Shown: positions 26,266-37,279 of the stretch, piece after piece
How the letters are laid out: each line of letters starts with the position of its first letter
Numbering within the stretch: position 1 is the stretch's first letter
NCBI GenBank assembly: GCA_034401795.1
Contig: CM067360.1
Location: 48,144,260 to 48,208,259 of the forward strand
DNA from: Chaetoderma sp. LZ-2023a
Lineage: Eukaryota; Mollusca; Caudofoveata; Chaetodermatida; Chaetodermatidae
Reading direction: 5' to 3'
DNA length: 64,000 nt
The notes under the pieces: generated by a model
Databases searched by the model: none
What the model saw: only the letters and a program-made list of their open reading frames with translations
Told to the model about the DNA's origin: nothing
Made by a program: the position numbers and the translations under genes

Positions 26266-29200
26266 GGGATATGGTACTCGATTGGTTCGGTATGAACACC
26301 ATCTGGCAACACATGCCGCTTATCGTAGTAGGCTGAGAGCCCGAGTTTTTCCTGTTCATACGTCACCATGCCCTGGTTGCGCATGCGTAGGCCTCGGTTC
26401 GTAGCTCTGTCCATGCTACCGTTTAGGGCACTGAAGAACCTTTGCCAAGAGACATCGTTCTGGCGTTTAGACATACCTTTGGCTGAGCATTTCACCTTCC
26501 CCTCGGGGCTCTCCACGTAGTAGCACTTGGAACAGAGAGCGATACCACGGTTGCCTTCGAACTCGAGCTTGAACAGTCCCGGAGTCCGTCCAGACCACTT
26601 GTCCCAAGCTAGCCACTCCCACTTATGAGCCTCATACTCTGCTCGCATCTCAGGGCGAATGACTTCGTCGAGGCTGGAGGCAGCTATTGCGATGTACGCA
26701 GAGTCCGTGTCCATCTGGAGGTACTCGAAGCTGTCACGAGGCACATAGTGATCCAGGAAGGCGTAGTAGAACTCCAGCATCCACAGCTTCGCGAGCTCGT
26801 ATACGGCTATCCCCACCTGAAAGGGCCGGCGAATGGTGATTTTTGCCTTGCGTCTCTGGATCTCGTAGGACTCGCCGATCTGCTCGAGATCTTCGAACCA
26901 TGCACTGCGGAGGGCTCTATCTACCACTCGTTCATCCTTGGTGAAGGTCGTGTTGCTGTGGCGCTCTAGAGCCTCGATGAGCTTCCCATAGGCACTGTTG
27001 CCTAGTAGCTTGAACAGATCTGCCAAGAGCGATTTGCTCTTATCAACATCTCCTGTACGGCGAGCATCGGTAACATTATTCACGAACCACTCGAACGGGC
27101 GCTGGGGCTTGTAGTCTATGGTGCGGTAGACCGCTGTAATCTCTAGCCCATGGGCGAGGTACCACTTGAGTGATAGGGCGTACAAGAGCTTCCTCTTGGC
27201 GGAGAGGGCGCCGACTAGTTTACTGGTTGTGGGACGTTTCCTACCTGTTTTCTCTAGGTATGTGTGCATCTCAACAGATACTGCCTCAGCCGGAATCTCT
27301 CTGTTGTAGAAGAGAGGGGGCATTTCCTCGAACTTCGCCCACAGTGCCTTAGGAACCTCTATGTCCACTTCAGCGAAACCGAACCAGTGGTCAGCCAGCA
27401 GATCCTTCTTAAATCTGGCTACGTCGCTAGCACCAGACCACTGCCGTACTGTCTCCTTACCACATGGCATCTCTTTAGCCATCGTAGACAAGTACAGAGC
27501 ATTTGCGTCATAGCCGAGTAGACGTTGGCAGACCCGCTCACTCTGGCGGATGCGTGTCACACCTGCCTCGTGGTATCTGGTGAACACGATGCTGGGCCCT
27601 CCAACAACCGCGTCCTTCAGCATATCGTAGGCCTCCTTGCCGGGAGAGTAGAGGCTAACATCCGGCATGTGCTGAGCGGTTCCGCGTAGGAGGTACTGCA
27701 GAGACACTCCTGGGAGAGACACAGCATCCTTGAGGATGTCTATTTCTCGTTCCGTGTAGAACTCCCGCATCCGCTCGAGGGCTTCGATGAATGGACTGAC
27801 ATCCAGGTTGTTGTAGTATCGCAACCAGTCGGCGAACGTCTGCATGCCGCGAGAGCTAAACGTCTGTTTGCACTGTTTCTACTCCGATAGCTCGAGGAGG
27901 TAGCCACCTTTGAGCTTGGACCACCACGCTGGGTAGTCGGGGAGTCCGGGGTAATTAAGCTTCTCGGGGGTGTCGAACCATTCATACGGGAGCCAGCTCT
28001 TCTGCTGTGTACATCCATAGGCTTTGATCCATGCCTCGTAGGAGACTCCTGGCCCCAAGTAGTTAATCACATCGAGAAACCTAAGCTCGGGGGTCATGAG
28101 GAACATGGTCTTACTAGCTTGCTTGGCGACGTTCACTGTGCCAGTGTTGGTCAGCTCATCCACGAAGTGCTTCTTGATCAGGTTTAGGTCATAACGGCCA
28201 GAGTTGAAGCCCAGCACCGGGACTTGGTCACACCACTCGGTAATCAGTCGCTGCTGGCGTTTTGGGAGCTTGTCCATGTCTGAAGGGATGAACTGTGCCC
28301 GGACTTCTGTACGGATTCTGTGTGCTCGCCTGGTAATCTCCTCCATGAAAGCCTTGATCAGAGCTTCTGGGTCAGGATTGCAGAGGTGAGTGGGCTCACT
28401 GGCGGAGCCTTCCAAGGAGCAGCCGACTGACACAGAGATCGGTATGTGGTTACTCTCAATCGTGAGAGTCTCCGTAGGATGAGTCTTGACGCCATCTAGG
28501 AGCGCCTCGAAGTCATAGACGATGAAGTACGGGTATGAGACGGTCCGAACTCGTTTAGGGATGCTTGGGCAGCGTTTTATCCCGCACTCCCACTGTACCA
28601 CAAGCGTGTATCCAGCTGCTCTCAGCTTCTCCTCTCTCCGGACTGTCTTGAGGTATTTTTGTTCGGCCGCCTCACCTCGCTGGTGCTGAGGGCATCCATG
28701 CCAGAAACAGCCATGGAACTGGTAAACGGTGTTGGTAGTCGGATCATAACCATCTACGGGAGCCCCCTCGATCCAACGCTCGCCACCGTGCCCACACTCT
28801 ACATGGTGTATGTGGATACCTTGGGTTTTCGCCTCATACGTGACCCAACGAGTAGCCGCTGAACTGGCTGGTTGGGGTGGATAGAAGGCTTTCTCATGCG
28901 CAGACTGCGGTGCATCAACCTTCTCCCCAGGGCACTCTACGGTTGTTATGCCGCCTGTACAACGGTCAGCATGACGCTGAAGATGGCATGCCTGTGTAAA
29001 CCCCTGCTGACAGTGCCCGCAGACTAGTGTATGTGCCAGCTTGGAGATGTTCTTTATATAGAAGGCGTGGTGATCGTACACCCCGATGGTCATAGTGTCG
29101 TGGTAGTGGGCCGCTTGCCGGATCAGGTGCCAGGTGCCCTCTTCAGTTGGTTCATACACGCGAATCCCGATCTTCGCGAAGAACTCTACCTTATCCAGCT

Positions 29201-30182
29201 GATCCAGAGAGGTTTTTGGCACGTCAGGCACAGGCCCGTCCAGGTCATAGAACTGTCTCGCGAGCTCACGCGCGGGCTCAGTACTTCTGTCGGGTCTCAC
29301 CCCCTGATACACCGCTAGGCACCTCCAGAGACACATGTTATCCTTGTAGGTGTCAAGTGCCACCAGACTCATCTTATGTCGTAGCCAGACTGGGAGCGGT
29401 CCTGTCCCGAGCAAAGGTTGGTGGTCGATGACAGCCTTGACCACAACATTGATTGATCGGACGAAAGCCCACTTGGTGTTGGGGCGGTCGATGTTGTCGG
29501 GGTCGAGGCGGGCTTGCTCTCTTGCCGCCACCCAGTCCTGAGCTGCTCCTATCGTGTTCAGCCACGGACTCCCTGGAGCGTTCTTGTGGAAGAGCATCAC
29601 CCTACCATCCTCGATGTGTTTGATGCGATAGGTGTGGGTATACCGGAGGTAGAAGGCGTTCCGGGCAGTCTGCTGGATCTTACCCATGATCTGCCCTGTA
29701 ATGTCTCCATTGAGGCCTTGGAAGAACGTCCAGCGTACTGTCCGTCTTCCTCTCTCCTCCCCTTCCATCTCACCCAGACGCTCATTGAGAATCTGCTCAC
29801 CCTCTCGCCTCATGCTCCGGGCTAAGGATTCAGCCCTCGGGCCTCTCATCATTCGCCTAGCGATCCGGCGTAGGGCGGGTCGGCGCTCCAGTGGATGGTC
29901 TGCCATCCGCGTCGCAACAGCTTTGGCTCGTAAGCTGGCCGTCACCTCCTCATCCAACTGATGAAGCTCCCGCCGCCGCTGTGCTTTCTTGTGGGGATTC
30001 AAAGGATCATCTCTGGTGGTCGCGGGAAACCGTCCCGTCTTCACTGATCGGCTCAGTCGAGCAATGAATTCCTCGGCACGGGCCTGCCCGATCAGCTGGA
30101 GCAGGTCGGCTTTCTTGGCCTTAGAGGCTACTCTAAGGCCAAATTGCCTTGCCATAGCGCGAAGCTGTGCAACAGTAATCAT
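26217..30182 (-). pseudogene. pPolB: Protein-primed family B DNA polymerase (pPolB), looks broken
   Basis: The start is the ATG at 30182 (MITVAQLRAMARQFGLRVAS). Parts in order: a SAP-like DNA-binding motif at the N-terminus; an OTU-like segment (NMCLWRCLAVYQG to DHHAFYIKN, about 29.0-29.4 kb); a zinc finger (CGHCQQGFTQACHLQRHADR) at about 28.96-29.03 kb; a Vsr/PD-(D/E)xK-like nuclease segment (VDGYDPTTNTVYQFHGCFWH) at about 28.6-28.76 kb; exonuclease motifs (YFIVYDFEALL; VLGFNSGRYDLNLI); and polymerase motifs A (DANALYLSTM), B (KLLGNSAYGKL) and C (QMDTDSAYIA). In the family it replicates the element from a protein primer. The gene is not in one continuous frame, so it counts as a fossil. Confidence 0.9.
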
Positions 30183-30218
30183 GGTGTATACCACTGAGTA
30201 AGGCTTGTCTCTAAATGG
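30183..30218 (-). promoter_or_regulatory. CATTTAGAG-type upstream signal of the polymerase
   Basis: Read on the minus strand, CCATTTAGAGACAAGCCTTA, CTCAGTGGTATACACC and then ATG. This is the innermost unit of the terminal 67-bp array, so each array unit carries the same upstream sequence. Confidence 0.5.
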
Positions 30219-31285
30219 ACGGTCAGACCCTGTAATGCGTGCTATACCACTGAGTATGCTTGTCTCTAAATGGACGTTCAGACCATGTAATGCGTGCTTG
30301 ATCAGCTCGTATACCGCTGAGTATGCGTGTCTCTAAATGGACGTTCAGACCATGTAATGCGTGCTTGATCAGCTCGTATACCGCTGAGTATGCTTGTCTC
30401 TAAATGGACGTTAAGACCATGTAATGAGTGCTTGATCAGCTCGTATACCACTGAGTATGCTTGTCTCTAAATGGACGTTCAGACCATGTAATGCGTGCTT
30501 GATCAGCTCGTATACCGCTGAGTATGCTTGTCTCTAAATGGACAGGCAGCCCCTGTAATGTGTGCTTGATCAGCTCGTATACCGCTGAGTATGCTAGTCT
30601 CTAAATGGACGTTCAGACCATGTAATGCGTGCTTGATCAGCTCGTATACCGCTGAGTATTCTAGTCTCTAAATGGACGTTCAGACCATGTAATGCGTGCT
30701 TGATCAGCTCGTATACCACTGAGTATTCTTGTCTCTAAATGGACGTTCAGACCCTGTAATGCGTGCTTGATCAGCTCGTATACCGCTGAGTATGCTTGTC
30801 TCTAAATGGACGTTCAGACCATGTAATGCGTGCTTGATCAGCTCGTATACCGCTGAGTATGCTAGTCTCTAAATGGACGTTCAGACCATGTAATGCGTGC
30901 TTGATCAGCTCGTATACCGCTGAGTATTCTAGTCTCTAAATGGACGTTCAGACCATGTAATGCGTGCTTGATCAGCTCGTATACCACTGAGTATTCTTGT
31001 CTCTAAATGGACGTTCAGACCATGTAATGCGTGCTTGATCAGCTCGTATACCACTGAGTATGCTTGTCTCTAAATGGACGTTAAGACCATGTAATGCGTG
31101 CTTGATCAGCTCGTATACCGCTGAGTATGCTTGTCTGGACGTTAAGACCATGTAATGCGTGCTTGATCAGCTCGTATACCACTGAGTATACTTGTCTGGA
31201 CGTTAAGACCATGTAATGCGGGCTTGATCAGCTCGTATACCGCTGAGTATGCTAGTCTCTAAATGGACGTTAAGACCATGTGCTA
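30190..31285 (-). repeat. Right 67-bp tandem array, about 17 units
   Basis: It uses the same unit as the left array, in inverse orientation. Most units are 67 bp, and two or three near 31.1-31.2 kb lack 6 bp (CTAAAT). Units vary mainly at GTTCAGACC/GTTAAGACC and at TACCGCTGAG/TACCACTGAG. The array expanded here to about 17 units but has only three at the left end. Confidence 0.93.
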
Positions 31286-31578
31286 AGTAGTATAGCCGTG
31301 ATTAAACGGATACAACGTCCCGGAATAACGGGGGTAATCGGGAAATTCGCCTCCCGGGTGCTTTCATTATGGGGGTGTGGCGTCGCACTACGTCGCACTA
31401 CGTGCTGGCATAGTGAAGGGGGCCCCTAGGGGCGGCAGTTTTTTAGAGGCCTGCGCTACCTGGACCTAAAAACACCTAAAAAATGCGGCCCTCAATTGTT
31501 AAGGGCCTGGGAGGCGAATTTCTCAATTTCCCCCGTTATTCCGGGACGTGGTATCCGTTTAATCCCGGCTATACTACT
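31286..31578 (-). repeat. Polinton right terminal unit
   Basis: The 293-bp inverse of 14702-14994, with about four substitutions and no length change. Like the left unit it is bounded by its own inverted copies of the terminal 50 or so bases. Confidence 0.92.
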
Positions 31579-31583
31579 ACTCC
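31579..31583. repeat. Polinton target-site duplication, right copy
   Basis: ACTCC directly follows the right end; its partner is at 14697-14701. Confidence 0.7.
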
Positions 31584-32201
31584 TACCCTTAGCTATAGCT
31601 AATTAGATTCCCATATTCCCATTCCAACTACAAATAGTTAACTAGCTAGTCAACTATAGTCGACCGAGCACTCGAGCTCGGTTCCAAATGGTTAGTACGA
31701 AATTGCCGTACAATCCACAATGACGGATAGGGTTCGTTTGCCACGGTAAAATGTACATAAACATGTTAATATTTCCGTAACATATGCACGGTTGATGAAA
31801 TTATGATTCCCTACGGTAACTCAATTTTCCCAAGTGCAATTTCATTCCCGATTTATAGTATTTGGACGCATTTTGACATCTTAGAGGAAAAAAATAAATC
31901 GATACCGATACCGGCTTCAAATTTTCCGCAATAGTAATTCAATGGGGAACCGGGTCCCAATGAACTATAGTTAACTATTTAGCCTCCGACTGGGCATAGC
32001 AACTGCGCATGTTCAGTAAACCAGCAAACTGACCATAGTTAGCGAGTCGAACTTGCCCTCCCTCAACCCACAACCCCACACCCGTGAAGTTTGGCGATGA
32101 TGTAATCAGTACATAAGTTGTTACTCTGACGCACAATTTCAATACTTTTTGCGCTCCACCTTCAGCTTTCAATCCCAATATCAAGAGGGATACGGATTAC
32201 A

Positions 32202-32416
32202 AGTGACCAACATCCATACCAACTGTAGTGAACATACGTTTAGCAGAACTTGAACTGGCAAGCGCACTAGCAAGCGCGCTCGCGCACACCCGCGCAGTCA
32301 CGGCCGCCAGTGACCAACATCCATACCAACTGTAGTGAACATACGTTTAGCAGAACTTGAACTGGCAAGCGCACTAGCAAGCGCGCTCGCGCACATTCGC
32401 GCAGTCACGGTCGCCA
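32202..32416. repeat. 107-bp tandem duplication
   Basis: Two adjacent near-identical units start at 32202 and 32309 (AGTGACCAACATCCATACCA). Each holds GCAAGCGCACTAGCAAGCGC and a CG-rich tail. Confidence 0.9.
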
Positions 32417-32980
32417 GAACGCTCACAACACCGCAGGCGCGCATAGACTCACAGCTAAAACAAACAGGTTTTTCGTCAACAATCTATCTATTTAGATGGT
32501 TTGAGAAGGGGGCGGTAAAGATATGATCACATCTTATGTGATTCTATAATACACTATAATACTGACATCACTTCCCCAGTCCGGGGCCACATATAGATAT
32601 AGCAGTTTGTCACACGGTTTAAAAGTAAAGATATGCCAGCTTTACAGCGGATATAATGAGAGGTATGGTCACAACATGTATTGCAATGTTACTAATCGAT
32701 GCAGCAATATTTCCTGCACAGGTCTCAAGAGTTGGCGGCGTTGCCTCATTACGCCACTTCACATACCACTTGTGTCCCAGGCTACCTTCTTTCATTGCGT
32801 ACCCTAGATCAGCAAGCCGCGTTACTGCCCAATCTAAGCCCAAGCTGTGCTCGTATGCGGCACCGAGTACTGCCATGCAATCTGGAGCTAAACAAATTAA
32901 AACATAGATAACTTTTTAATAAACAATGGTGTACTCAGGTGAGGTGTCAACTCGCGACTGTGTGCTCTGTTTAACCAATA

Positions 32981-33420
32981 CGCCTAGATATTCGACTTTT
33001 GACCTGAGAATGACATCAATTCTAGAGAGCTACAGTACGAATGGGCGTGCCAAATTTGGTGAAACTACCTTCTTACATGCCAGAGTTATGGCCACAAATG
33101 TGTATTCCTGGATGCACTTAGTGGTAAATGACCTAGATATTTGACTCTTTGACACGAACCTCAGAATTCGTCTGCGCAGCTACAATTTGAATGGATGTAC
33201 CAAATTAGGTCATTCTATATTCTTGCATTCCAGAGCTGTGGCCAGAAACTGTGTATTCTGGTATGCGCTTAGTGACCAAATGGCCTAGATATTTGACAAT
33301 TTGAGCTGAAAATCAACGGATTTCTAAGCAGCCACTGTATGATTGAACACACGAAATTTTGGTGAGTCTACCTTCTTGCATTCCACAGTAATGGCCAACA
33401 ATGTGCATACCAGTACGTCT
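32981..33420. repeat. About 150-bp tandem repeat, 3 units
   Basis: Three diverged units begin with CCTAGATATTTGAC at about 32981, 33131 and 33284. They contain GCCAAATTTGGTGAAACTAC and TGCATTCCAGAGTTATGGCC-like blocks. Confidence 0.8.
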
Positions 33421-33855
33421 ATGAATGAACGGATGAACGATCAGACCAATTAATGAACGAACGAATGAAGGAATGAGCGAGCCAATGAATGAACGAACGA
33501 ACGAACGAACAAACGAACGAACGAATGGACGGATGGAAGACTGGATGGACAGACAGACGGCAATGACTGCAATACTCAAACCGGCTTTGGGCGAAATGAA
33601 TGAATGAACGAACGAACGAATGAACAGATAGACGGATGGGCGGACAGACAGATGGCACGAACTGCAATACTCAGACCAGCGTTTAGCGACATGAATGAAT
33701 GAATGAATGAATGAATGAATGAATGAATGAATGAATGTCGGACGAACGAACGAACGAACGAACGAACGAACGAACGAACGGACGGACGGGTGGACGGACA
33801 AATTGGCGGACAGACGGACGAATGAACGAACGAACGAACGAACGAACGAACGAAT
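33420..33855. repeat. Compound tetranucleotide microsatellite (GAAC/GAAT/GACG)
   Basis: Long runs of GAACGAAC, GAATGAAT and GACGGACG, with two related unique inserts (ACTGCAATACTCAAACCGGC and a variant), so a larger segment was also duplicated. The RSFVRSFVRSFV-type frames are by-products. Confidence 0.92.
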
Positions 33856-34983
33856 TAATAAATTGACCGGCCCATAGTGATTATACATGTTTGTGTATTT
33901 GTGCTACGTAAAGTGATCGCTTGAGACATTTTACTGAATCTTTCCTGTCATGCAAGTGAATCACTTTAAATAGTTAGGTCAGTAAACGTATTCGTCCACT
34001 AAAGGCCAGAGAAGTGGGCATGTTGACTAATATATTACGTCCACCTTTGTGTGATGATTTATATGATAGGGCACTGATGATCAATTATCGAGGTTTTTCA
34101 CAATTCATTACTGAAACATACCTGTTCTAAGGCCAGAAGCACAGTGTAGGAGCACGGGCCCCTTGCTTGACGCGTCCAGCAACTGCTCCTTATACATACC
34201 AAACCAGTCAGAACTCAGGTAATCTAAACAAAATAACAAGATATTATTGCCTTTATCGTTATAATACACGCCGACCGCGTTGCCGTCATCTTAAGTTGGT
34301 GTCAACACTACCGCCTCATATGCCCTTGAGGGGCCTGAGTATAATGAAGTGAACTTGAATTTGAACCGCCGCTATTGTCTCGTCATTGTCATCACCATTT
34401 GTAACATGATCATTATCGGAGTCATCGTCAGTAGCACTCACAACAATGGAATAAAAGTAACTATAGTCAGTTTGCTGGTTTACTGGACATGCGCAGTTGC
34501 TATGCCCAGTCGGGCGCTAAATAGTTAACTGTAGTTCGTTGGTTCCCGATTCCCCATTGAATTACTATTGCAGAAAAGATGGAGCCAAGTACCAGTCTCC
34601 ATTAACCCTTTCTGTGGTCTGTTTTGATGGCCTACGAGGGTTATTTTTGTCCGCTAAGACGTCAAAAAGCGTCCATATGATCTAATTAGGGCAAATGTGA
34701 CGAATTTCACAGCGTCATTTTGGTTTTAAAATGGCCACCACTTGGAAACTATTTGCCAGTATCTTGCTTATTAAGTCAGACATGGTCACAATTCCAGTGG
34801 CAATACCTATATTTTGAGTCCACGGATTTAGATGACGGTATTATAAATTTGAATGATGGCCACGCTATGCTTGTTGGTATAGAGGAGCATATTGAGCAGA
34901 AGTCACTGAATCTCTCTCAACTCGGCTGCAGCCACATCTGACCAATTGCATGTTGGGAGATGGCTCAGCTGGAGCTTGTGATA

Positions 34984-35095
34984 TCAAAGGTGTGTGAGCG
35001 TGCGTGCGTGCGCACGCGCGCGTGTACGTGCGCACACATCCATGCGTGTGGTGCGTAGGTGTGCGCGTGTGTGGCCCGCGCGCGTGCGTGTATGG
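34984..35095. repeat. Alternating purine-pyrimidine GC/GT-rich tract
   Basis: A GTGCGTGCGCACGCGCGCGT-type stretch of about 100 bp with only short interruptions. Such tracts can adopt Z-DNA. No gene is supported between 34700 and 35550. Confidence 0.7.
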
Positions 35096-35559
35096 AGGGG
35101 AGGGGTGGTGGCGGTCTGTGTCCTCACCACCGAGAATTTTGAAATCTCTGTGCTCTCAGATGGCATTTCCCGTGATTCTTCGTGTACATTTGGACCATCA
35201 GACGGCTGCCAGAATTGCTCTTTTAACACTTTAAAACGATTAAATATCATACTCACTACAAGTGAATGGTAGGTGGATATAATCGGTTTCAGACAGTTCT
35301 TCAAGAGCAAGACGCTCCAGAGTCTCATTATAGCCACGCCATCACCAAATTCGTACGGGTTATAGCTCTCGTAATTCATGCGGCTGCTATACGAAATATA
35401 TTCATTCCGTTGTCGGGAATTGATCCGTGACTGTTCTAGTCTCCCGGTATTCTGTCGTCCACCACCTGTATACGTGCCAGTGTTACTCTGTCATCAAAAC
35501 AAGAGACAGTTATTAAATGACAACGTATTATACACGAGTGGAACATAATGAACGGATCC

Positions 35560-35818
35560 GATCTGTCATTGTATATGACGTCATAATAAAAAAACGTCTC
35601 TTGTTAAATAACGTCACAATCAAATGAGGTAGTATCCTACACTAAAGCTTAACCATCGGAAATTAAATGTCTTTGGTGAATTTACAATTTAATGAAAAAT
35701 GCTGTGGAATATTTCGAAACTACGTTAACTGGAGGACGCTAGTGCCATAACCAGCAACAACTTCCATTCAAATTAATTTAAAAATACTCAACAGCTTACC
35801 CATATAGTTAAATTGAAA
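35560..35818 (-). mobile_element. MITE1 diverged copy
   Basis: Reverse copy with a shortened tail. CRE-like motifs lie at the left. The core at about 35705-35790 reads GAATATTTCGAAACTACGTT and its partner TCAAATTAATTTAAAAATAC. It is more diverged than its neighbour at 35845. Confidence 0.65.
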
Positions 35819-35844
35819 TGGAGGAATCAAGTTTGTCTATCACA

Positions 35845-36113
35845 CATATGACGTCATAATCAACAACGTCACATGTAGGCTGATGTCATAAACAATTACG
35901 TCATGAATGATGCGATTCAGGCCGTCTTAAACGCTTAATAGTCCGTCAAGTTGTACGAGTTCCATGACGTTACTATTTAATAAACATTCTGTGGAATATT
36001 TTGAAACTAATTAGACGGGGAGTTGTTGCAGCCATAGGCAGCAACAGCAACCAGTCAAATTAGTTTCAAAATATTCGACAGCTTACCTGATTAGTTTTCT
36101 GGAAATTGAGATT
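35845..36113 (-). mobile_element. MITE1 copy, left part
   Basis: Reverse copy: CRE-rich end, TCTTAAACGCTTAATAGTCC, the foldback core at about 35992-36080, then CAGCTTACCTGATTAGTTTT and CTGGAAATTGAGATTTAGAG. There it stops against foreign GC-rich sequence. The missing right end may be at 46165-46228. Confidence 0.8.
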
Positions 36114-36945
36114 TAGAGGGTTGTAGCTGGGCAGCCGCCGTCCTGGATCTGTCTCCGTCCGATGGTACTGGGTGGATAGTTGTCACGCAAGCTAGCCTCT
36201 CCTTCGAGTCCCTTGATCTCCGGGCTGGGGCGCCAGGTGAGGGAGGTCGGTCCGCCGGGGCAGAGGCTACCCATGCCCGTGAATCCTCCAGAGCAACTCT
36301 CGGGTATCTGTCCTCGTCTCGGAGCTTGCGGCGCCATCCCCTGGATACGTGTTTGGGGCCCCCCATAAACGTTAGCTGACAAGAGAGGTCAGCCATCTCA
36401 TTGGAGATGGTACAGGTCCGGCCGGACATTTCTGACATGGCAGTTTTCCTGCAGGCTGGGCTCTCCCCGGCGGTCACGTTGCCGGTCTCGTTTCCGGTGT
36501 CCACAGGTGGAAGGTCGGAGCTTGTGTTCCCTTTCTTTCTGTCCGAGTGGAGGAGGGTCAAGCTGATGTGCACGTTCATTCCGGCAGGAGCGGTCTGTGG
36601 TGTGGCGGCAACTGTTGTCACAGTGGTTGAGGAGGCGGTACGGGTTTGTGTGGCAGTGATTTCTGTGGCGGTGGTTTCAATGGCGGAGATTCCTATGGCA
36701 CTTGTGTTGGTTTCGGTGGTGGGAGTTTATGTGGCAGTGGCTCTGTCAGCGATGAGGGAGGCAAATCTCCCAGGCACGTGTGGTCGAAAAGTCGCCCCAG
36801 GCTGATGAGTGATTCCTTCCGAGAAGAGGGATCTGGTCGGGTTAATCCTGCAGGGAATGGAAGGTGTGCGTGGATGCGGTGTGTGCGAAATTGGAGGAAA
36901 TGGTTGCAGGTGTCTCTACTTACGCAGGTGGCTTTCGATCTTGCC
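36114..36945. other. GC-rich unassigned sequence inside the nest
   Basis: Its base composition differs from the flanks. Open stretches exist on both strands (for example a Pro/Arg/Ser-rich minus-strand frame at 36091-36621 without an ATG start), but no domain is recognised. It could be the 5' part of a retroelement. Confidence 0.3.
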
Positions 36946-36949
36946 TGCC

Positions 36950-36964
36950 TACTCTCTCTCTCGC

Positions 36965-37023
<59 letters not shown>
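36950..37023. repeat. (TC)n microsatellite
   Basis: A run of CTCTCT of about 70 bp with a few GCTC interruptions at its left end. Confidence 0.97.
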
Positions 37024-37027
<4 letters not shown>

Positions 37028-37279
37028 GAGGAGGGGAATGTAAGTACGAGAGAAGGCACGAAGGCAGTCTTACTTAATGTTTTGGGGTTCCAGAAGCTCC
37101 GTGCATGGTATCTTTCCATCGGCAGAAAATTGCGCACAGGAAATGATGGGGTCATGTTCTGTCCTATCTTTTTCCAAGTACACACAAGGGTTCAGGAATT
37201 TGGAGGTCGCTTTCTTTTTGCGTAGACTCGCTGTTGTCGTCTTGAGGAAGCGGAGTCCTCAGGCTATCTAATGGTGCCA

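Larger units (their letters stand above)
14702..31578. mobile_element. Polinton/Maverick element, 16.9 kb
   Basis: The element is bounded by inverted ends (AGTAGTATAGCCGGGATT and its complement) and an ACTCC duplication. It carries the Polinton hallmark genes: protein-primed family B polymerase, retroviral-type integrase, FtsK/HerA-like packaging ATPase and a capsid-like beta-rich protein, with about ten small unknown proteins. It is visibly richer in GC than the flanks. The two 293-bp ends differ at about four positions, so the insertion is young, yet several genes are not continuous: roughly three or more breaks. It is treated here as a fossil. No adenain-like protease was recognised. Confidence 0.93.
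31850..34690. mobile_element. Long-armed inverted repeat, possible non-autonomous DNA element (2.8 kb)
   Basis: Positions 31922-32039 and 34459-34576 are 118-bp inverted copies (ACTGGGCATAGCAACTGCGC in one, its complement in the other). Weaker inverted similarity extends outward to about 31850 and 34690 (GGACGCATTTTGACATCTTA against its partner). No transposase frame lies between; the interior holds unrelated tandem repeats. It may be a non-autonomous element or an inverted duplication. Confidence 0.5.

Noticed and set aside
30190-31285. CRISPR-like array
   Set aside because: The 67-bp units are contiguous tandem repeats without spacers, in an animal genome and inside a Polinton end.
33313-33888. 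Minus-strand 191-codon frame (RSFVRSFV type)
   Set aside because: Translation of a tetranucleotide repeat. It has no coding evidence.
36091-36621. Minus-strand 176-codon frame as a gag gene
   Set aside because: No ATG start, no zinc knuckle and biased composition. It is left as unassigned GC-rich sequence.
36959-37077. Serine/leucine-rich frames over the TC run
   Set aside because: Low-complexity translation of a microsatellite.
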